DNA from: CAYQTL01 sp964420405
GTDB lineage: Bacteria > Acidobacteriota > Thermoanaerobaculia > Thermoanaerobaculales > Sulfomarinibacteraceae
DNA length: 64,000 nucleotides
Assembly (NCBI GenBank): GCA_964420405.1
Contig: CAYQTL010000004.1
Span: 62,001 to 126,000 of the forward strand
Direction: 5' to 3'
In this document: positions 51,375 to 59,900 of the stretch, in pieces
Layout: each line of letters starts with the position of its first letter
Position numbering within the stretch: the first letter of the stretch is position 1
Notes under the pieces: model-generated
Databases searched by the model: none
Seen by the model: the letters and a program-made list of their open reading frames with translations, nothing else
What the model was told of the DNA's origin: nothing
Position numbers and translations under genes: made by a program

Positions 51375-51818
51375 TCAGCTCGACTCCGCCCGCAGCGGGT
51401 GGTGCCACCGCAGGCCGGGGAACCGGTCGAAGTCGGAGTCGGTGCTCACCAGGGTGCAGCCGTGCTCGATCGCGACCGCGGCGTGCTGGGCGTCGGCGAC
51501 GAGCTTCCCCGTCGCACCGGCAGTCCGGCATAGCCGTTCGAAGATCTCCAGATGGCGCGGACCCGGCGACACGATCCGGGCGGTGGGGCGGGCCGTGAGC
51601 TCGGCCACGAAGGCGAACACCTCGGCGAGCGTCGACGGGCGCCGGAAGACCTTCGGGTTGGTGGCGATCCGGACCACGCCGCCGAGCACCAGAGTCGAGA
51701 GCGCGAACGGCGACGGCGACGTCGCCAGCCCGGTGACCCACCGGGCGTATGCCGGGTGCTCGTCGCAGGCGTCGATCCGGTGGGCGTACACGAGGACGCT
51801 CACGTCCGGCAGGATCAC
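51375..51818 (-). CDS. vapC: VapC-type PIN-domain toxin
   Basis: 147 residues. GTG 51818 overlaps the antitoxin stop (GTGA). The PIN domain begins ILPDVSVLVYAHR with the first catalytic Asp. GPRHLEIFERL and KLVADAQHAAVAIEHG supply middle acidic residues. The end has LVSTDSDFDRFPGLRWHHPL with the last Asp cluster. Such toxins are ribonucleases that cut tRNA or rRNA and are held inactive by the partner antitoxin. All acidic positions appear intact. Confidence 0.88.
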   Translation of the reverse strand: MILPDVSVLVYAHRIDACDEHPAYARWVTGLATSPSPFALSTLVLGGVVRIATNPKVFRRPSTLAEVFAFVAELTARPTARIVSPGPRHLEIFERLCRTAGATGKLVADAQHAAVAIEHGCTLVSTDSDFDRFPGLRWHHPLRAESS

Positions 51819-52072
51819 CGCCGCTCCCCGTACCGCGCCTCGTCCTCCGCGACCATCAGCTCCCGGGGCCGGTCGAGATCGACCCCTTCGCGGAGCCCGT
51901 CGCCACCGACCGTGACGAGGCGGAACGGCCGATCCGGTTCCGGCTGCTGCTCGCGCTTGAGCGCGTCGTCCAACACCTTCGCGATGAACCCGCTGAGGCT
52001 GGCGCCCTCCGCCGCAGCCCGCCGCTTCGCCGCCTCGAGCAGATGTTCGTCGAGCGAGATCGTCGTTCTCAT
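51815..52072 (-). CDS. vapB: Ribbon-helix-helix antitoxin (VapB type)
   Basis: 85 residues. The N-terminal ribbon-helix-helix is MRTTISLDEHLLEAAKRRA. The C-terminal tail (PFRLVTVGGDGLREGVD) would wrap the toxin. Start ATG 52072 is seven bases after TATGAT, so leaderless. Binding to its own promoter is expected. A perfect palindrome CATCATGATG lies just upstream of the -10 box. Confidence 0.85.
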   Translation of the reverse strand: MRTTISLDEHLLEAAKRRAAAEGASLSGFIAKVLDDALKREQQPEPDRPFRLVTVGGDGLREGVDLDRPRELMVAEDEARYGERR

Positions 52073-52079
52073 GCATACG

Positions 52080-52096
52080 ATCATACCATCATGATG
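52080..52096 (-). promoter_or_regulatory. VapBC promoter and candidate operator
   Basis: TATGAT (minus strand, 52085-52080) is a -10 box seven bases from ATG 52072. The ten-base palindrome CATCATGATG at 52087-52096 abuts it and is a good ribbon-helix-helix operator candidate. Confidence 0.5.
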
Positions 52097-52101
52097 CACT
52101 G

Positions 52102-52488
52102 ATGCCACATTTGAGGTGCTCGGAGGCCGAGAGTGCGCTGCGGGCGGTGGAAGGTCTCCGTCCGTCGCCGGACGAGCCGTCAGCATGGGTGCCGACTCGG
52201 CCCGGTCTCATCGAGGTCAACTTCATCGGCATGGACCCCGCGCTCGGCGACGCCGGCGACACCTGCGTGCTCGAGGACGTCGAGCTCCCCCTGCTGGTCT
52301 TCGGGTAGCTCGCCCTGGTCCGCCCGGGCAGGACGCTGGAGGTCGACGGTGCGCAGGTGCCGCTGCCGCGGCCCGCCGGTCTGGCGCTGGAGAAGCTCCT
52401 CACCGACCGGTCGGGCGTCCAGGGTCGTCCGACGACGGGCGCCGCGACGGGTGGCATACGCAGCACATCCGCTACGATGGGCCGATGA
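52102..52488 (+). pseudogene. Remnant of a nucleotidyltransferase-fold-like gene with in-frame stop
   Basis: From ATG 52102 the frame runs 68 codons to TAG 52306-52308. It then continues in the same frame with sensible sequence (LALVRPGRTLEVDGAQVPLP, GLALEKLLTDRSG) to TGA 52486. The two halves together resemble the C-terminal part of nucleotidyltransferase-fold proteins of the AbiEii/GSU2403 type (EVNFIGMD, a VELPLLVFG strand, a PLPRPAGLALEKLL helix); this match is tentative. It is divergent from VapBC and runs up to the dihydrofolate reductase gene. Confidence 0.45.
52473..52478 (+). promoter_or_regulatory. -10 box TACGAT, leaderless dihydrofolate reductase gene
   Basis: TACGAT ends six bases before ATG 52485. 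No Shine-Dalgarno is present. Confidence 0.55.
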
Positions 52489-52943
52489 TCCTGATCGCCG
52501 CGATGGGGCCGGACCGGGTGATCGGGGCCGGGGACGGGATGCCGTGGTCGGTGCCGGCGGAGTACGCGCGGTTCCTCGACCGGATCCGCGACCAGACCGT
52601 GCTGATGGGCCGGCGATCGTGGGAGATCTTCGGCGGCGACCTGACGTCGGCAGAGAACGTCGTCGTCAGCCGGAGTCCGGCACGTGTCGGGGGCGCGCAC
52701 GCCTGCGGCTCGATGGAGGCCGCGGTCGCCCTGGCCCGGTCGTTCGGTCGGAAGGTGTTCTCGGCCGGCGGCGCATCGGTCTACCGCCAGACCATGCCCC
52801 TCGCCGACGCCATGGAGCTGTCGGTCATCGCGGGCGAGTGGGAGGGAGACACGTACTTCCCCGAGTTCGACCCGGCGGTGTGGCGGGTCGCCTCCCGCGA
52901 GCCCGGCGACGGCTTCGAGGTCCTGCACTACCGCCGCCGCTGA
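52485..52943 (+). CDS. folA: Dihydrofolate reductase
   Basis: 152 residues. The DHFR fold begins MILIAAMGPDRVIGAGDGMPW (residues 1-21, including the Met20-type loop). It continues with TVLMGRRSWEIFGG, VVVSRSP, KVFSAGGASVYRQTMPLAD and DTYFPEFD. It reduces dihydrofolate to tetrahydrofolate with NADPH. The usual active-site acidic residue at the start of helix B is replaced by a VPAEYARFLDRI segment in which Glu25 probably serves. No thymidylate synthase gene is adjacent. Confidence 0.9.
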   Translation: MILIAAMGPDRVIGAGDGMPWSVPAEYARFLDRIRDQTVLMGRRSWEIFGGDLTSAENVVVSRSPARVGGAHACGSMEAAVALARSFGRKVFSAGGASVYRQTMPLADAMELSVIAGEWEGDTYFPEFDPAVWRVASREPGDGFEVLHYRRR

Positions 52944-53033
52944 CCACCGAAGGAGCGCGTTCTCCCCATCCGATCCCGATACCCGCACGAGACGAGAAGC
53001 ACCGTCAGGATCGGAGAGGCGGGTGGATGCGGT

Positions 53034-53828
53034 TCACGACTGCACCCGCCGCACCCAGGCGACGATCATCTCGGCGAGCTCCCGCGGGCGCTCGACGACG
53101 ACCGCGTGACCGGCGCCCTCGAGGACCCGGAACGTGGCACCGGGGATCGTCTCGGCGAGCGCCCGGCACCGCTCCCGCGGAATGAACCCGTCCTCGCCGG
53201 CCGCCGCCACGAGAGTCGGGCACCGGATCGCGCCGAGCTCGCCGCCGAGCTCGAAGCTCTCGGCCGAGTCGAGCAGGCCGATCAGGCCCTCGAACCAGGA
53301 CGGGGGCAGCTTCGAGATCTGCCGCCGGCGCTCGGCCCGCTCCTCGCCGTGGGACTCCAGGTACGCCCGCGAGTACACCACCGGCTCGAGGACGTCCGAC
53401 AGGTGGCCCCGGTCGTCGCTCTCCAGGGAGTCGACGCACGCCTGCCGCCAGCGGGCCACCTCGTCCGCCATCGACGCCGTGAACCCGTCGGCGGACGCGA
53501 TCGAGACCAGCGACCGCACCCGTCCTGGCCTCCGGGCGGCCAGCAACGCGCCGACCGCCCCGCCGAAGGAGGTCCCGACGACGTGGACCGAGCCCTCGCC
53601 GACGGTATCGAGCACCGCGGCCACGTCAGGCACGTGGTCGCCGACATCGGCCGGTGCCGGCCCACCTGTCAGCAGCTGCCCGCGCAGGTCGCACCGGATC
53701 ACCCGCAGGTGCGGCCGCAGCCCCGCCGCCACCGGCTCCCAGCTCACCGCCGACATGGCGATGCCGTTGAGCAGCAGCACCGGCGGGCCGTCCGGGTTGC
53801 CGTCGACCAGGTGGAACAGCCCGGCCAT
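53034..53828 (-). CDS. Alpha/beta hydrolase
   Basis: 264 residues. Nucleophile elbow GTSFGG (Ser87), oxyanion strand LLLNGIAMSAVSW, acid Asp in AAAGEDGFIP, and His in EGAGHAVVVERP. Related to the 3-oxoadipate enol-lactonase/esterase group. ATG 53828 overlaps the stop of the preceding hydrolase gene (ATGA). Probable last gene of the acyl cluster. Substrate unknown. Confidence 0.88.
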   Translation of the reverse strand: MAGLFHLVDGNPDGPPVLLLNGIAMSAVSWEPVAAGLRPHLRVIRCDLRGQLLTGGPAPADVGDHVPDVAAVLDTVGEGSVHVVGTSFGGAVGALLAARRPGRVRSLVSIASADGFTASMADEVARWRQACVDSLESDDRGHLSDVLEPVVYSRAYLESHGEERAERRRQISKLPPSWFEGLIGLLDSAESFELGGELGAIRCPTLVAAAGEDGFIPRERCRALAETIPGATFRVLEGAGHAVVVERPRELAEMIVAWVRRVQS

Positions 53829-54712
53829 CAGTCCTCCGGCGGGGTCCAGTCGAAGTCGAGCCGCTTGGTGCGGGCGAACTCGAGGATCATGCCGAAGAAG
53901 GTCCTCGGCTGCTCGATGTAGACGACGTGGCCACTGCCCGGGATCGTCTCCCACCGGGTGCTCGGGAGGATGTCGAGGATCTTGCGCTGCTGCCACAGCG
54001 GGATCGCGCGATCCTGCTCGCCCGCGACCATCAGCGTCGGGGTCCGGATCGCACGGTACCCCGGCATGTTCTCCTCGAGGGCGTCGAAGAACGGGTCCTG
54101 CGCCTCGGTCAGCCGGATCAGGCAGTGGCGATGGTCGATGTAGCGGTCGTAGAACCGTTGCCGCATGGCGTCGAGCTGGGCGGGGTCGAGCCGGGACACG
54201 AACGCCTCGCCGAAGATCTTCTCGTACATGTAGTGGGTGTACAGGTCGAACGCCTCCGGGCTGCCGCGGTAGAAGCGCAGCGACAGGGCCTCGTACATCT
54301 CGAACAGGGCCTCGTGGCTGAGGAGGATCCCCGACAGGACCAGGGTGTGGAGACGGTGCTGGTACAGCCGCGCGAAGTCGAGCGCGATGAACCCGCCGTA
54401 GGAGATCCCCATCAGGTGGACCTTCGCGACCCCGGCCTCGTCCATGATCAGGTCGAGGTAGCGCGCGAACTCGGGGATCGAGTACGGGATGTCGTCCTTC
54501 GACGAGTCGCCCTGGCCGAGGTAGTCGTACAGGATGACGTCGTGGCTCGGCGCCAGCAGCGGCAGGAACCCGTACCACGCCTTGGTGTGCATGGCGAGCC
54601 CGTTGAGCAGGCACACCGCTTCACGGTCGCCTGTGCCGTGATACTCCCACCACACCCTCTGCCCGTCTCCGACGTCGAGGTGCCCGCTGCGATCCGGCTG
54701 GATGTCTGGCAT
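53828..54712 (-). CDS. Alpha/beta hydrolase
   Basis: 294 residues. Nucleophile GISYGG (Ser104), CLLNGLAMHTKAWYGFLPLL and YDYLGQGDSS upstream, acid Asp in VAGEQDRAIPL, and His in PGSGHVVYIEQP. ATG 54712 has GGAG six bases upstream. It is coupled to the next hydrolase and separated from the thiolase gene by a hexamer hairpin. Substrate unknown. Confidence 0.9.
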   Translation of the reverse strand: MPDIQPDRSGHLDVGDGQRVWWEYHGTGDREAVCLLNGLAMHTKAWYGFLPLLAPSHDVILYDYLGQGDSSKDDIPYSIPEFARYLDLIMDEAGVAKVHLMGISYGGFIALDFARLYQHRLHTLVLSGILLSHEALFEMYEALSLRFYRGSPEAFDLYTHYMYEKIFGEAFVSRLDPAQLDAMRQRFYDRYIDHRHCLIRLTEAQDPFFDALEENMPGYRAIRTPTLMVAGEQDRAIPLWQQRKILDILPSTRWETIPGSGHVVYIEQPRTFFGMILEFARTKRLDFDWTPPED

Positions 54713-54720
54713 GTGGTCGC

Positions 54721-54812
54721 TCCGATCCCATTCCCGATCCCGCTCCCGATCCCGATCCCGATCCCGATGCCCGCCCCGTCGGGATCGGGAGCGGGACCGG
54801 GATCGGAATCGG
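54721..54812. repeat. Hexamer-repeat hairpin, copy 7 (short loop)
   Basis: Left arm 54721-54769 and right arm 54779-54812 of CCCGAT/CCCGCT units are close to perfect inverted repeats with a loop of about ten bases. It fills the gap between the thiolase and hydrolase genes and is the strongest hairpin in the window. Confidence 0.8.
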
Positions 54813-54814
54813 AG

Positions 54815-56020
54815 CTAGCTCGCCGCCCGCAGCACCGTGCAGACGCTGGCGCAGATCGGGCCGCCGATGTTGAACGTGGCGGCGAGCCTCGGCGCCGACA
54901 CCTGCAGCGGCTCCGGCGCCTTGCCGAGCAGCTGCATGGCGCTCCAGCCGATCATGGCGACGCCGGTGGCTCCCACCGGGTGCCCCTTGGCGATCAGCCC
55001 GCCGGAGGTGTTGACGGCGCACTCGCCGCCGGGGGCCGCCTTGCCGTCCTTCCAGTACGCCGCGCCCTGGCCAGGGCCGACCTTGCCGAGGACCTCGACG
55101 CCGATCGCGCCCATCACCGTGAAGCAGTCGTGGACCTCGGCGACGTTGACGTCGGCGGCGGTCGCGCCGGCCATCTCGTAGGCCGCGGCCATCGCCCGGT
55201 AGGCGCCCTGCGGCCGCAGCACGTCGCGCCCCTCCTTCATCAGCGGGTCGGTCGCCTGGCCGTAGCCGGCGATCTCGACGCACTCGGCCTTCGGCACGCC
55301 GAGCCGCTCGAGCCCCTCGTCGGTGGCCAGGATCAGCCCGGCGTAGCCGTCGGAGATCTGCGAGCAGTCGTACGTCTTCAGCGGCAGCCCCTCGACGATG
55401 TAGCGGTTGCGGCCCTCCGGCGACGCCGCCTGCTCCAGCGTCACCTCGATCCCCTTCATCTGGGCGTAGGGATTGTGCTGGGCGTTGGCATACTCCTGGA
55501 CCGAGATCCGCGCCAGATCCTCCTCGGTCACGCCCCAGTTGTTCATGTAGTCCCACATGACCTCGGCGAACAGGTGCGGGAAGACGTAGACCTTGCCCTC
55601 GCGCTCGTCGGGATGGCTGAAGTAGCCGAGCACCTCGCCGATCAGCGCGCCGTCCATCTTGCCCTCGTCGTTGCGCATCTTCTCGTAGCCGACGGCGATG
55701 CCCACGTCGCCGTGGCCGAGGCGCAGCTTCTGGATCACCGACACCACCGCCTGGCCGCCGGAGGCGCACGCGTTCTCGACCGCCTCGATCGGCTTGCCCC
55801 CGAGGCCCGGCACCATCGCCACCAGGCCGGCCAGCAGACCCTGCTGGTTGAGCGAGAAGTTGCAGGTGGCGCCGATCGAGGCGACGTCGACCGCCGACGC
55901 CTCGACGCCGATCTCCCCGCAGGTCTCGGTGACCGACGCCGCCACGATCTGCGGCACCGTCATGTCGAGCAGCTTGCCGAACTTCGATTGATGGTACGCG
56001 GCGATGTAGATCGGTTTCAT
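54815..56020 (-). CDS. Thiolase-family protein (SCP-x/acetyl-CoA acetyltransferase-like)
   Basis: 401 residues. Start ATG 56020 follows GGAGGGAA. Nucleophile Cys85 is in VENACASGGQ. VNTSGGLIAKGHPVGATG gives the second catalytic region with His, and the C-terminal NIGGPICASVCTVL carries the second Cys. This subgroup (SCP-x type) often works in degradation of branched or sterol side chains, or in unusual condensations, rather than standard beta-oxidation. Neighbours are an acyl-CoA ligase, a KAS III-like protein and hydrolases. The gene is flanked on both sides by hexamer elements. Confidence 0.92.
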   Translation of the reverse strand: MKPIYIAAYHQSKFGKLLDMTVPQIVAASVTETCGEIGVEASAVDVASIGATCNFSLNQQGLLAGLVAMVPGLGGKPIEAVENACASGGQAVVSVIQKLRLGHGDVGIAVGYEKMRNDEGKMDGALIGEVLGYFSHPDEREGKVYVFPHLFAEVMWDYMNNWGVTEEDLARISVQEYANAQHNPYAQMKGIEVTLEQAASPEGRNRYIVEGLPLKTYDCSQISDGYAGLILATDEGLERLGVPKAECVEIAGYGQATDPLMKEGRDVLRPQGAYRAMAAAYEMAGATAADVNVAEVHDCFTVMGAIGVEVLGKVGPGQGAAYWKDGKAAPGGECAVNTSGGLIAKGHPVGATGVAMIGWSAMQLLGKAPEPLQVSAPRLAATFNIGGPICASVCTVLRAAS

Positions 56021-56058
56021 TCTTCCCTCCATCTCGGTCCCCTTGTTGTCGTCGCCCT

Positions 56059-56340
56059 TCCGATCCCGTTCCCGATCCCCTTCCCGATCCCGACGAAACC
56101 CCTCGAATCGCGTGCGACGGCCGACGACGGAGGCACAGAGACACGGCGAAGCGCGTCAGATGCGGGCGGTGACGACCTCTCGCCGGGTCGCATCACCCGA
56201 TCCTCGTGGACCCGCGCGTCGAGCCAGGAGAGACACCCCCGAGGCTGCCGAGTGCCCTCCTCTGAACCTCTGTGGCTCCACCTCGTTCCGGTCACGATCC
56301 ACGTCAACGGGATCTGGATCGGGATCGGGATCGGATCGGA
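56059..56340. repeat. Composite hexamer-bounded element, copy 8 (about 280 bases)
   Basis: Left arm 56059-56093, right arm 56309-56340. Inner inverted pair: 56128-56150 (GGAGGCACAGAGACACGGCG) and 56256-56285 (CCTCTGAACCTCTGTGGCTC). The core GGTCGCATCACCCGATCCTC (56186-56205) resembles 60018-60038 in copy 9. No gene is supported in 56021-56345. Confidence 0.7.
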
Positions 56341-56345
56341 CGGCG

Positions 56346-57893
56346 TCACTGGTCTTCGTCTCCGTGGGACCTCCCCCACAGCTTCGCCAGCTCCGCCTTG
56401 ACGACCTTGCCGTACGGGGTGCGCGGAAGATCCTCCACCACCCGCACGTGCTTCGGGATCTTGTACCGGGCGAGGCGCGCCTCGAGAAACATCGACAGCT
56501 GCTCGACCGTCGGCTCCGCGCCTTCCACCGGCACCACGAACGCCGCCCCCACCTCGCCCCACGTGTCGTCGGCGACGCCGATGACGGCGACGTCGGCCAC
56601 GTCCGGGTGCTGCAGCAGCTGGCTCTCGATCTCGGCGGGGTAGACGTTGACCCCGCCGGAGATGAACATGTCCTTGGCGCGGCCGGCGATGTAGAAGAAG
56701 CCGTCGTCGTCGACCCGTGCCATGTCGCCGGTGTGGAACCAGCCCTGGGCGTCCCGCGACTCGGCGGTCGCCGCCGGGTCGTCCCAGTAGCCGGCGCTGA
56801 CGTGGGGCCCGCGGAACACCAGCTCTCCGACCTCTCCCGGCGGCAGCTCGTGGCCCGACTCGTCGACCACCCGGGCCTCGGTGAACATCAGCGGCCGGCC
56901 GATCGAGCCCGCCTTGGCCCACGCCTCCTCGTCCGACATGGCGAAGCAGTTGACGCCGACCTCGGTGAGCCCGTAGCCCTGCCGCAGGACCACTCCCCGC
57001 TCGCGGTACAGCTCGACCAGGTGCTTCGGCAGCGGCGCTCCGCCGGAGATGAACCAGCGGACGTGGTCCAGCGACACGGTCCGGAGCTCGGGGGCCTCGG
57101 CGAGCATCGACCAGATCGTCGGCACCCCGAGCACCACGGTGCACCGCTCCCGTTCGATCACCCGCCACACCTCCGATGCGTCGAACGCCGTGTGCAGCAC
57201 GACCGTGCCGCCGGCCGCCACCAGCGGCGTCAGGAACGCACCGAGACCGCCGGCGTGGTACAGCGGAGTGAACACCGGGCTGACGTCGTCCTCGCCGAGC
57301 TGCCAGCACACCACGGTGTTGTAGGCGTTCCACGCCACCATCCGGTGCGGCGTCACCACGCCCTTCGGCCGGCCGGTGGTCCCGCTGGTGTACAGCAGGC
57401 AGTAGGGCGCCTCCGGGTCGGGTCGGGCCCACACCTGGCCGCCCGCCGCCTGGGCCGCCACCAGCTCGCCGTGGCGGTCGTCGAGATCGCCCACCGGTGC
57501 GTCGAGAGCCACCCAGCGCTCCACCTCGACCTGCGGCCGCAGCTCGCGGACGGTGGCCTCGAAGGCTCCGTCGTAGACCAGCGCCTTGAGGCCGCAGTGC
57601 CCGACGATGTAGGCCAGCTCCGCGGCCCGCAGCTTGGTGTTGAGCGGCACCAGCACGACGCCGCTCTTGCCGGCCGCGAAGAACGCGTCGAGCATCTCCA
57701 GCCGGTTGCCCGCCAGGATCCCGATCCGGTCGCCGGGCTTCAGGCCGAGCTCGAACATCCACATCCTTGCGCAGGCCACCGCCCGCCGGTCGAGCTCGGC
57801 GTAGGTCAGGCGGCGGCCGTCCGCCGCCAGCACCAGCGCGGTGCGGTGCGGTGACAGCCGCGCCCGCTCGCCGAGCAGGTCGCCGTGGATCAT
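56346..57893 (-). CDS. Acyl-CoA synthetase (AMP-forming, FadD-like)
   Basis: 515 residues. The AMP motif is LLYTSGTTGRPKGVV, the A5 region is LRQGYGLTEVGVN, A7 is GWFHTGDMARVDDDG, A8 is FISGGVNVYPAEIE, and the catalytic lysine is in RTPYGKVVKAEL. It activates a carboxylic acid to its CoA ester. Chain specificity cannot be told. ATG 57893 overlaps the stop of the membrane-anchored hydrolase gene (ATGA), so the two are coupled. Shorter than many long-chain enzymes (about 560) and closer to medium-chain/acyl-coumarate types in size. Confidence 0.93.
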   Translation of the reverse strand: MIHGDLLGERARLSPHRTALVLAADGRRLTYAELDRRAVACARMWMFELGLKPGDRIGILAGNRLEMLDAFFAAGKSGVVLVPLNTKLRAAELAYIVGHCGLKALVYDGAFEATVRELRPQVEVERWVALDAPVGDLDDRHGELVAAQAAGGQVWARPDPEAPYCLLYTSGTTGRPKGVVTPHRMVAWNAYNTVVCWQLGEDDVSPVFTPLYHAGGLGAFLTPLVAAGGTVVLHTAFDASEVWRVIERERCTVVLGVPTIWSMLAEAPELRTVSLDHVRWFISGGAPLPKHLVELYRERGVVLRQGYGLTEVGVNCFAMSDEEAWAKAGSIGRPLMFTEARVVDESGHELPPGEVGELVFRGPHVSAGYWDDPAATAESRDAQGWFHTGDMARVDDDGFFYIAGRAKDMFISGGVNVYPAEIESQLLQHPDVADVAVIGVADDTWGEVGAAFVVPVEGAEPTVEQLSMFLEARLARYKIPKHVRVVEDLPRTPYGKVVKAELAKLWGRSHGDEDQ

Positions 57894-58861
57894 GTCGCGT
57901 CCTCCTCTCCGCCGGCCGACGACGCGGTCACGGGCGCCGGAGGCGGCTGCGACAGCACGGCGGAGAGGGCGTCGAGCAGCGCCGCCGGGCACTCCCGCTG
58001 GGGGATGTGACCGCAGCCCTCGACGAGCGTCAGACGGGCGGCCGGCAGGCCGTCCATCAGCCGCGCCGCGTAGTCGAGGTCCATCAGCTCGTCGGCCTCG
58101 CCCCACACCAGGTCCACCGGCACCGTCACCTCCTCGAGCCGGCCGTCGAGCACCCACTCCCCCATTTCGCCGGCGGTCCGGGCGAACCGCGCGGCCGGCC
58201 CGACGCGGGCGTGGCGCACGACGTGGTCGAGGACGAAGCCGGGGATCTCCGGCGTGTCGGGACCGGTCAGCCCGGCCATCGTGCGTCGCGCCGCGTCACG
58301 GTCGGTCGGGAACACGTCCACCCGCGGATCGGGCTCGATGATCGCGCCGCCGTTGACGGCCACGATCCGGGACACCTCCGAGGGTCGCTCGCGGGCGATC
58401 AGCATCGCGAGCCACGCCCCCAGCGAGTTGCCCACCAGGATCGGAGGCTCCTCGACCTCGGCGTCGAGCACCGCCCGTACGCCGCCGAGCAGCATCGGCA
58501 CCGAGATCGGCCCATCGTCCGGGTCACTGCCCCAGTGCCCGGGCAGGTCCGGGATCACCAGCCGGTGGCGTTCGGCGAGGGGCCGTACCACGCGGCCCCA
58601 GGCGCCCGCCTGGTCGCCGGCGCCGTGCAGCAGCACCAGGGTCGGACCGCCGGCGCCTCCCGCGAAGTAGGTGACGGCCCCGTCGGGCCCGGACACGGTC
58701 CGCTCCTCGAGGCCCGCCTGACGCAGCGCCGCGCGGCTGAAGTAGGCGTCGACCGTCAGCGGTCGCTTCCACATCATCCACCCGCCGGTGGCGAGGGCGG
58801 CGAGCCCGAGCACCACCAGCACGGTCACGATCCGGATGACGATCCGTCCTCCTCCGGCCAT
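57890..58861 (-). CDS. Membrane-anchored alpha/beta hydrolase
   Basis: 323 residues. An N-terminal membrane helix (IVIRIVTVLVVLGLAALATG, about 8-27) places the catalytic part in the periplasm. LVLLHGAGDQAGAWG, nucleophile GNSLGAW (Ser146), acid Asp in WGEADELMDLD and His in EGCGHIPQRE complete the triad. Start ATG 58861 has GAGGAGG upstream. It lies 22 bases after the KAS III-like gene. The Ser nucleophile and anchor separate it from the OleB family. Confidence 0.88.
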   Translation of the reverse strand: MAGGGRIVIRIVTVLVVLGLAALATGGWMMWKRPLTVDAYFSRAALRQAGLEERTVSGPDGAVTYFAGGAGGPTLVLLHGAGDQAGAWGRVVRPLAERHRLVIPDLPGHWGSDPDDGPISVPMLLGGVRAVLDAEVEEPPILVGNSLGAWLAMLIARERPSEVSRIVAVNGGAIIEPDPRVDVFPTDRDAARRTMAGLTGPDTPEIPGFVLDHVVRHARVGPAARFARTAGEMGEWVLDGRLEEVTVPVDLVWGEADELMDLDYAARLMDGLPAARLTLVEGCGHIPQRECPAALLDALSAVLSQPPPAPVTASSAGGEEDAT

Positions 58862-58883
58862 TCCCACCTCCTCGGGGGCGCCG

Positions 58884-59873
58884 CTACAGCCGGAACGCGG
58901 CTCCGGCCTGGTTGTACCCCACACCGGAGCCGACGAACACCACCAGATCTCCCGGACCGGCCTTGCCGTGCTCGAGAGCGTCGTCGAATGCGATCGGGAC
59001 GCACGCCGATCCGGTGTAGCCCCACTTCTCCATCACCGTGTGGGCCTTCGACATCGGCAGGCCGAGATCGTCCATCACGACCTCGATGGACGGCCTGCGG
59101 ACCTGGGTGAAGACCGCGAGGTCGATCTCGTCGAGCGCGAAGCCCCCGTTCGCCGCCAGCGCCCGCACCACCTTCGGCCAGCCCTCGTGGTTGACCTCGG
59201 GCGGGTAGCGCTCGAGCATCCGCACCGTGGTGCGGCCACCGCGAACCGCGTCCTCGGTCGCCGGCTCGGCGGTGCCGCCGGCGTAGATCCCCCAATGGCG
59301 GTGGAACGCCCCGTCGGCCCGCGACGCCGACGCCACGAACCCCGGCGACGCGGCCGGCTCGAGCACCGCCGCGCCGGCGCCGTCGCCGTAGAAGAAGACC
59401 ATCGGGTCGTCGGGCGCCGCCAGCTTGTGCATCATGTAGACGCCGACCACCAGCACCGTCCGCAGGTTTGGGTTGGTGGCGATCATGCCGGCGGCGGCGG
59501 CGAGGCCGGTCGGGAAGGACGCGCACGCGCAGCCGATGTCGAAGGTGCCGGCGTTGACCGCCCCGAGCTTGTGCTGCACCACCACCGAGGTGGCCGGCGT
59601 GATGTAGTCAGGCGAGTCCGTGCCGACGATCAGGAGGTCGACCTCCTTCGGGTGGCGGCCCGCCCGCTCCAACGCCTGCCGCGCAGCCGGCAGCGCCACG
59701 TCGGAGGTCGCCCAGTCGTCCGGCGCCCAGAACCGCGTCCGGATCGCCGACGACGCCTCCATCTTGTCGACGAAGTCGGGCAGGTGCGCGAACCGCTCCC
59801 GCAGGACGTCGTTGGAGACCTCGATCTCGGGAATGTAGCGTCCCGTGGACATGATCCTGGCGTATCGCGTCAT
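58884..59873 (-). CDS. Beta-ketoacyl synthase III-like protein with altered active site
   Basis: 329 residues. Start ATG 59873 follows GGAGGAA. The thiolase fold of FabH is clear (STGRYIPEIEVSND, DLLIVGTDSPDYITPATS, FYGDGAGAAVLEP). The nucleophile Cys117 is in place (DIGCACASF). The histidine of the FabH HQAN motif is Thr256 (VFTQVRR) and the asparagine of GNTS is Tyr286 (KWGYTGSA). Without His and Asn, malonyl decarboxylation should fail. It may only transfer acyl groups, make esters or thioesters, or use another base. Sits between the SDR and hydrolase/ligase genes. Confidence 0.9.
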   Translation of the reverse strand: MTRYARIMSTGRYIPEIEVSNDVLRERFAHLPDFVDKMEASSAIRTRFWAPDDWATSDVALPAARQALERAGRHPKEVDLLIVGTDSPDYITPATSVVVQHKLGAVNAGTFDIGCACASFPTGLAAAAGMIATNPNLRTVLVVGVYMMHKLAAPDDPMVFFYGDGAGAAVLEPAASPGFVASASRADGAFHRHWGIYAGGTAEPATEDAVRGGRTTVRMLERYPPEVNHEGWPKVVRALAANGGFALDEIDLAVFTQVRRPSIEVVMDDLGLPMSKAHTVMEKWGYTGSACVPIAFDDALEHGKAGPGDLVVFVGSGVGYNQAGAAFRL

Positions 59874-59900
59874 CGTTCCTCCGTCCGAGCCCTGTTTCCG

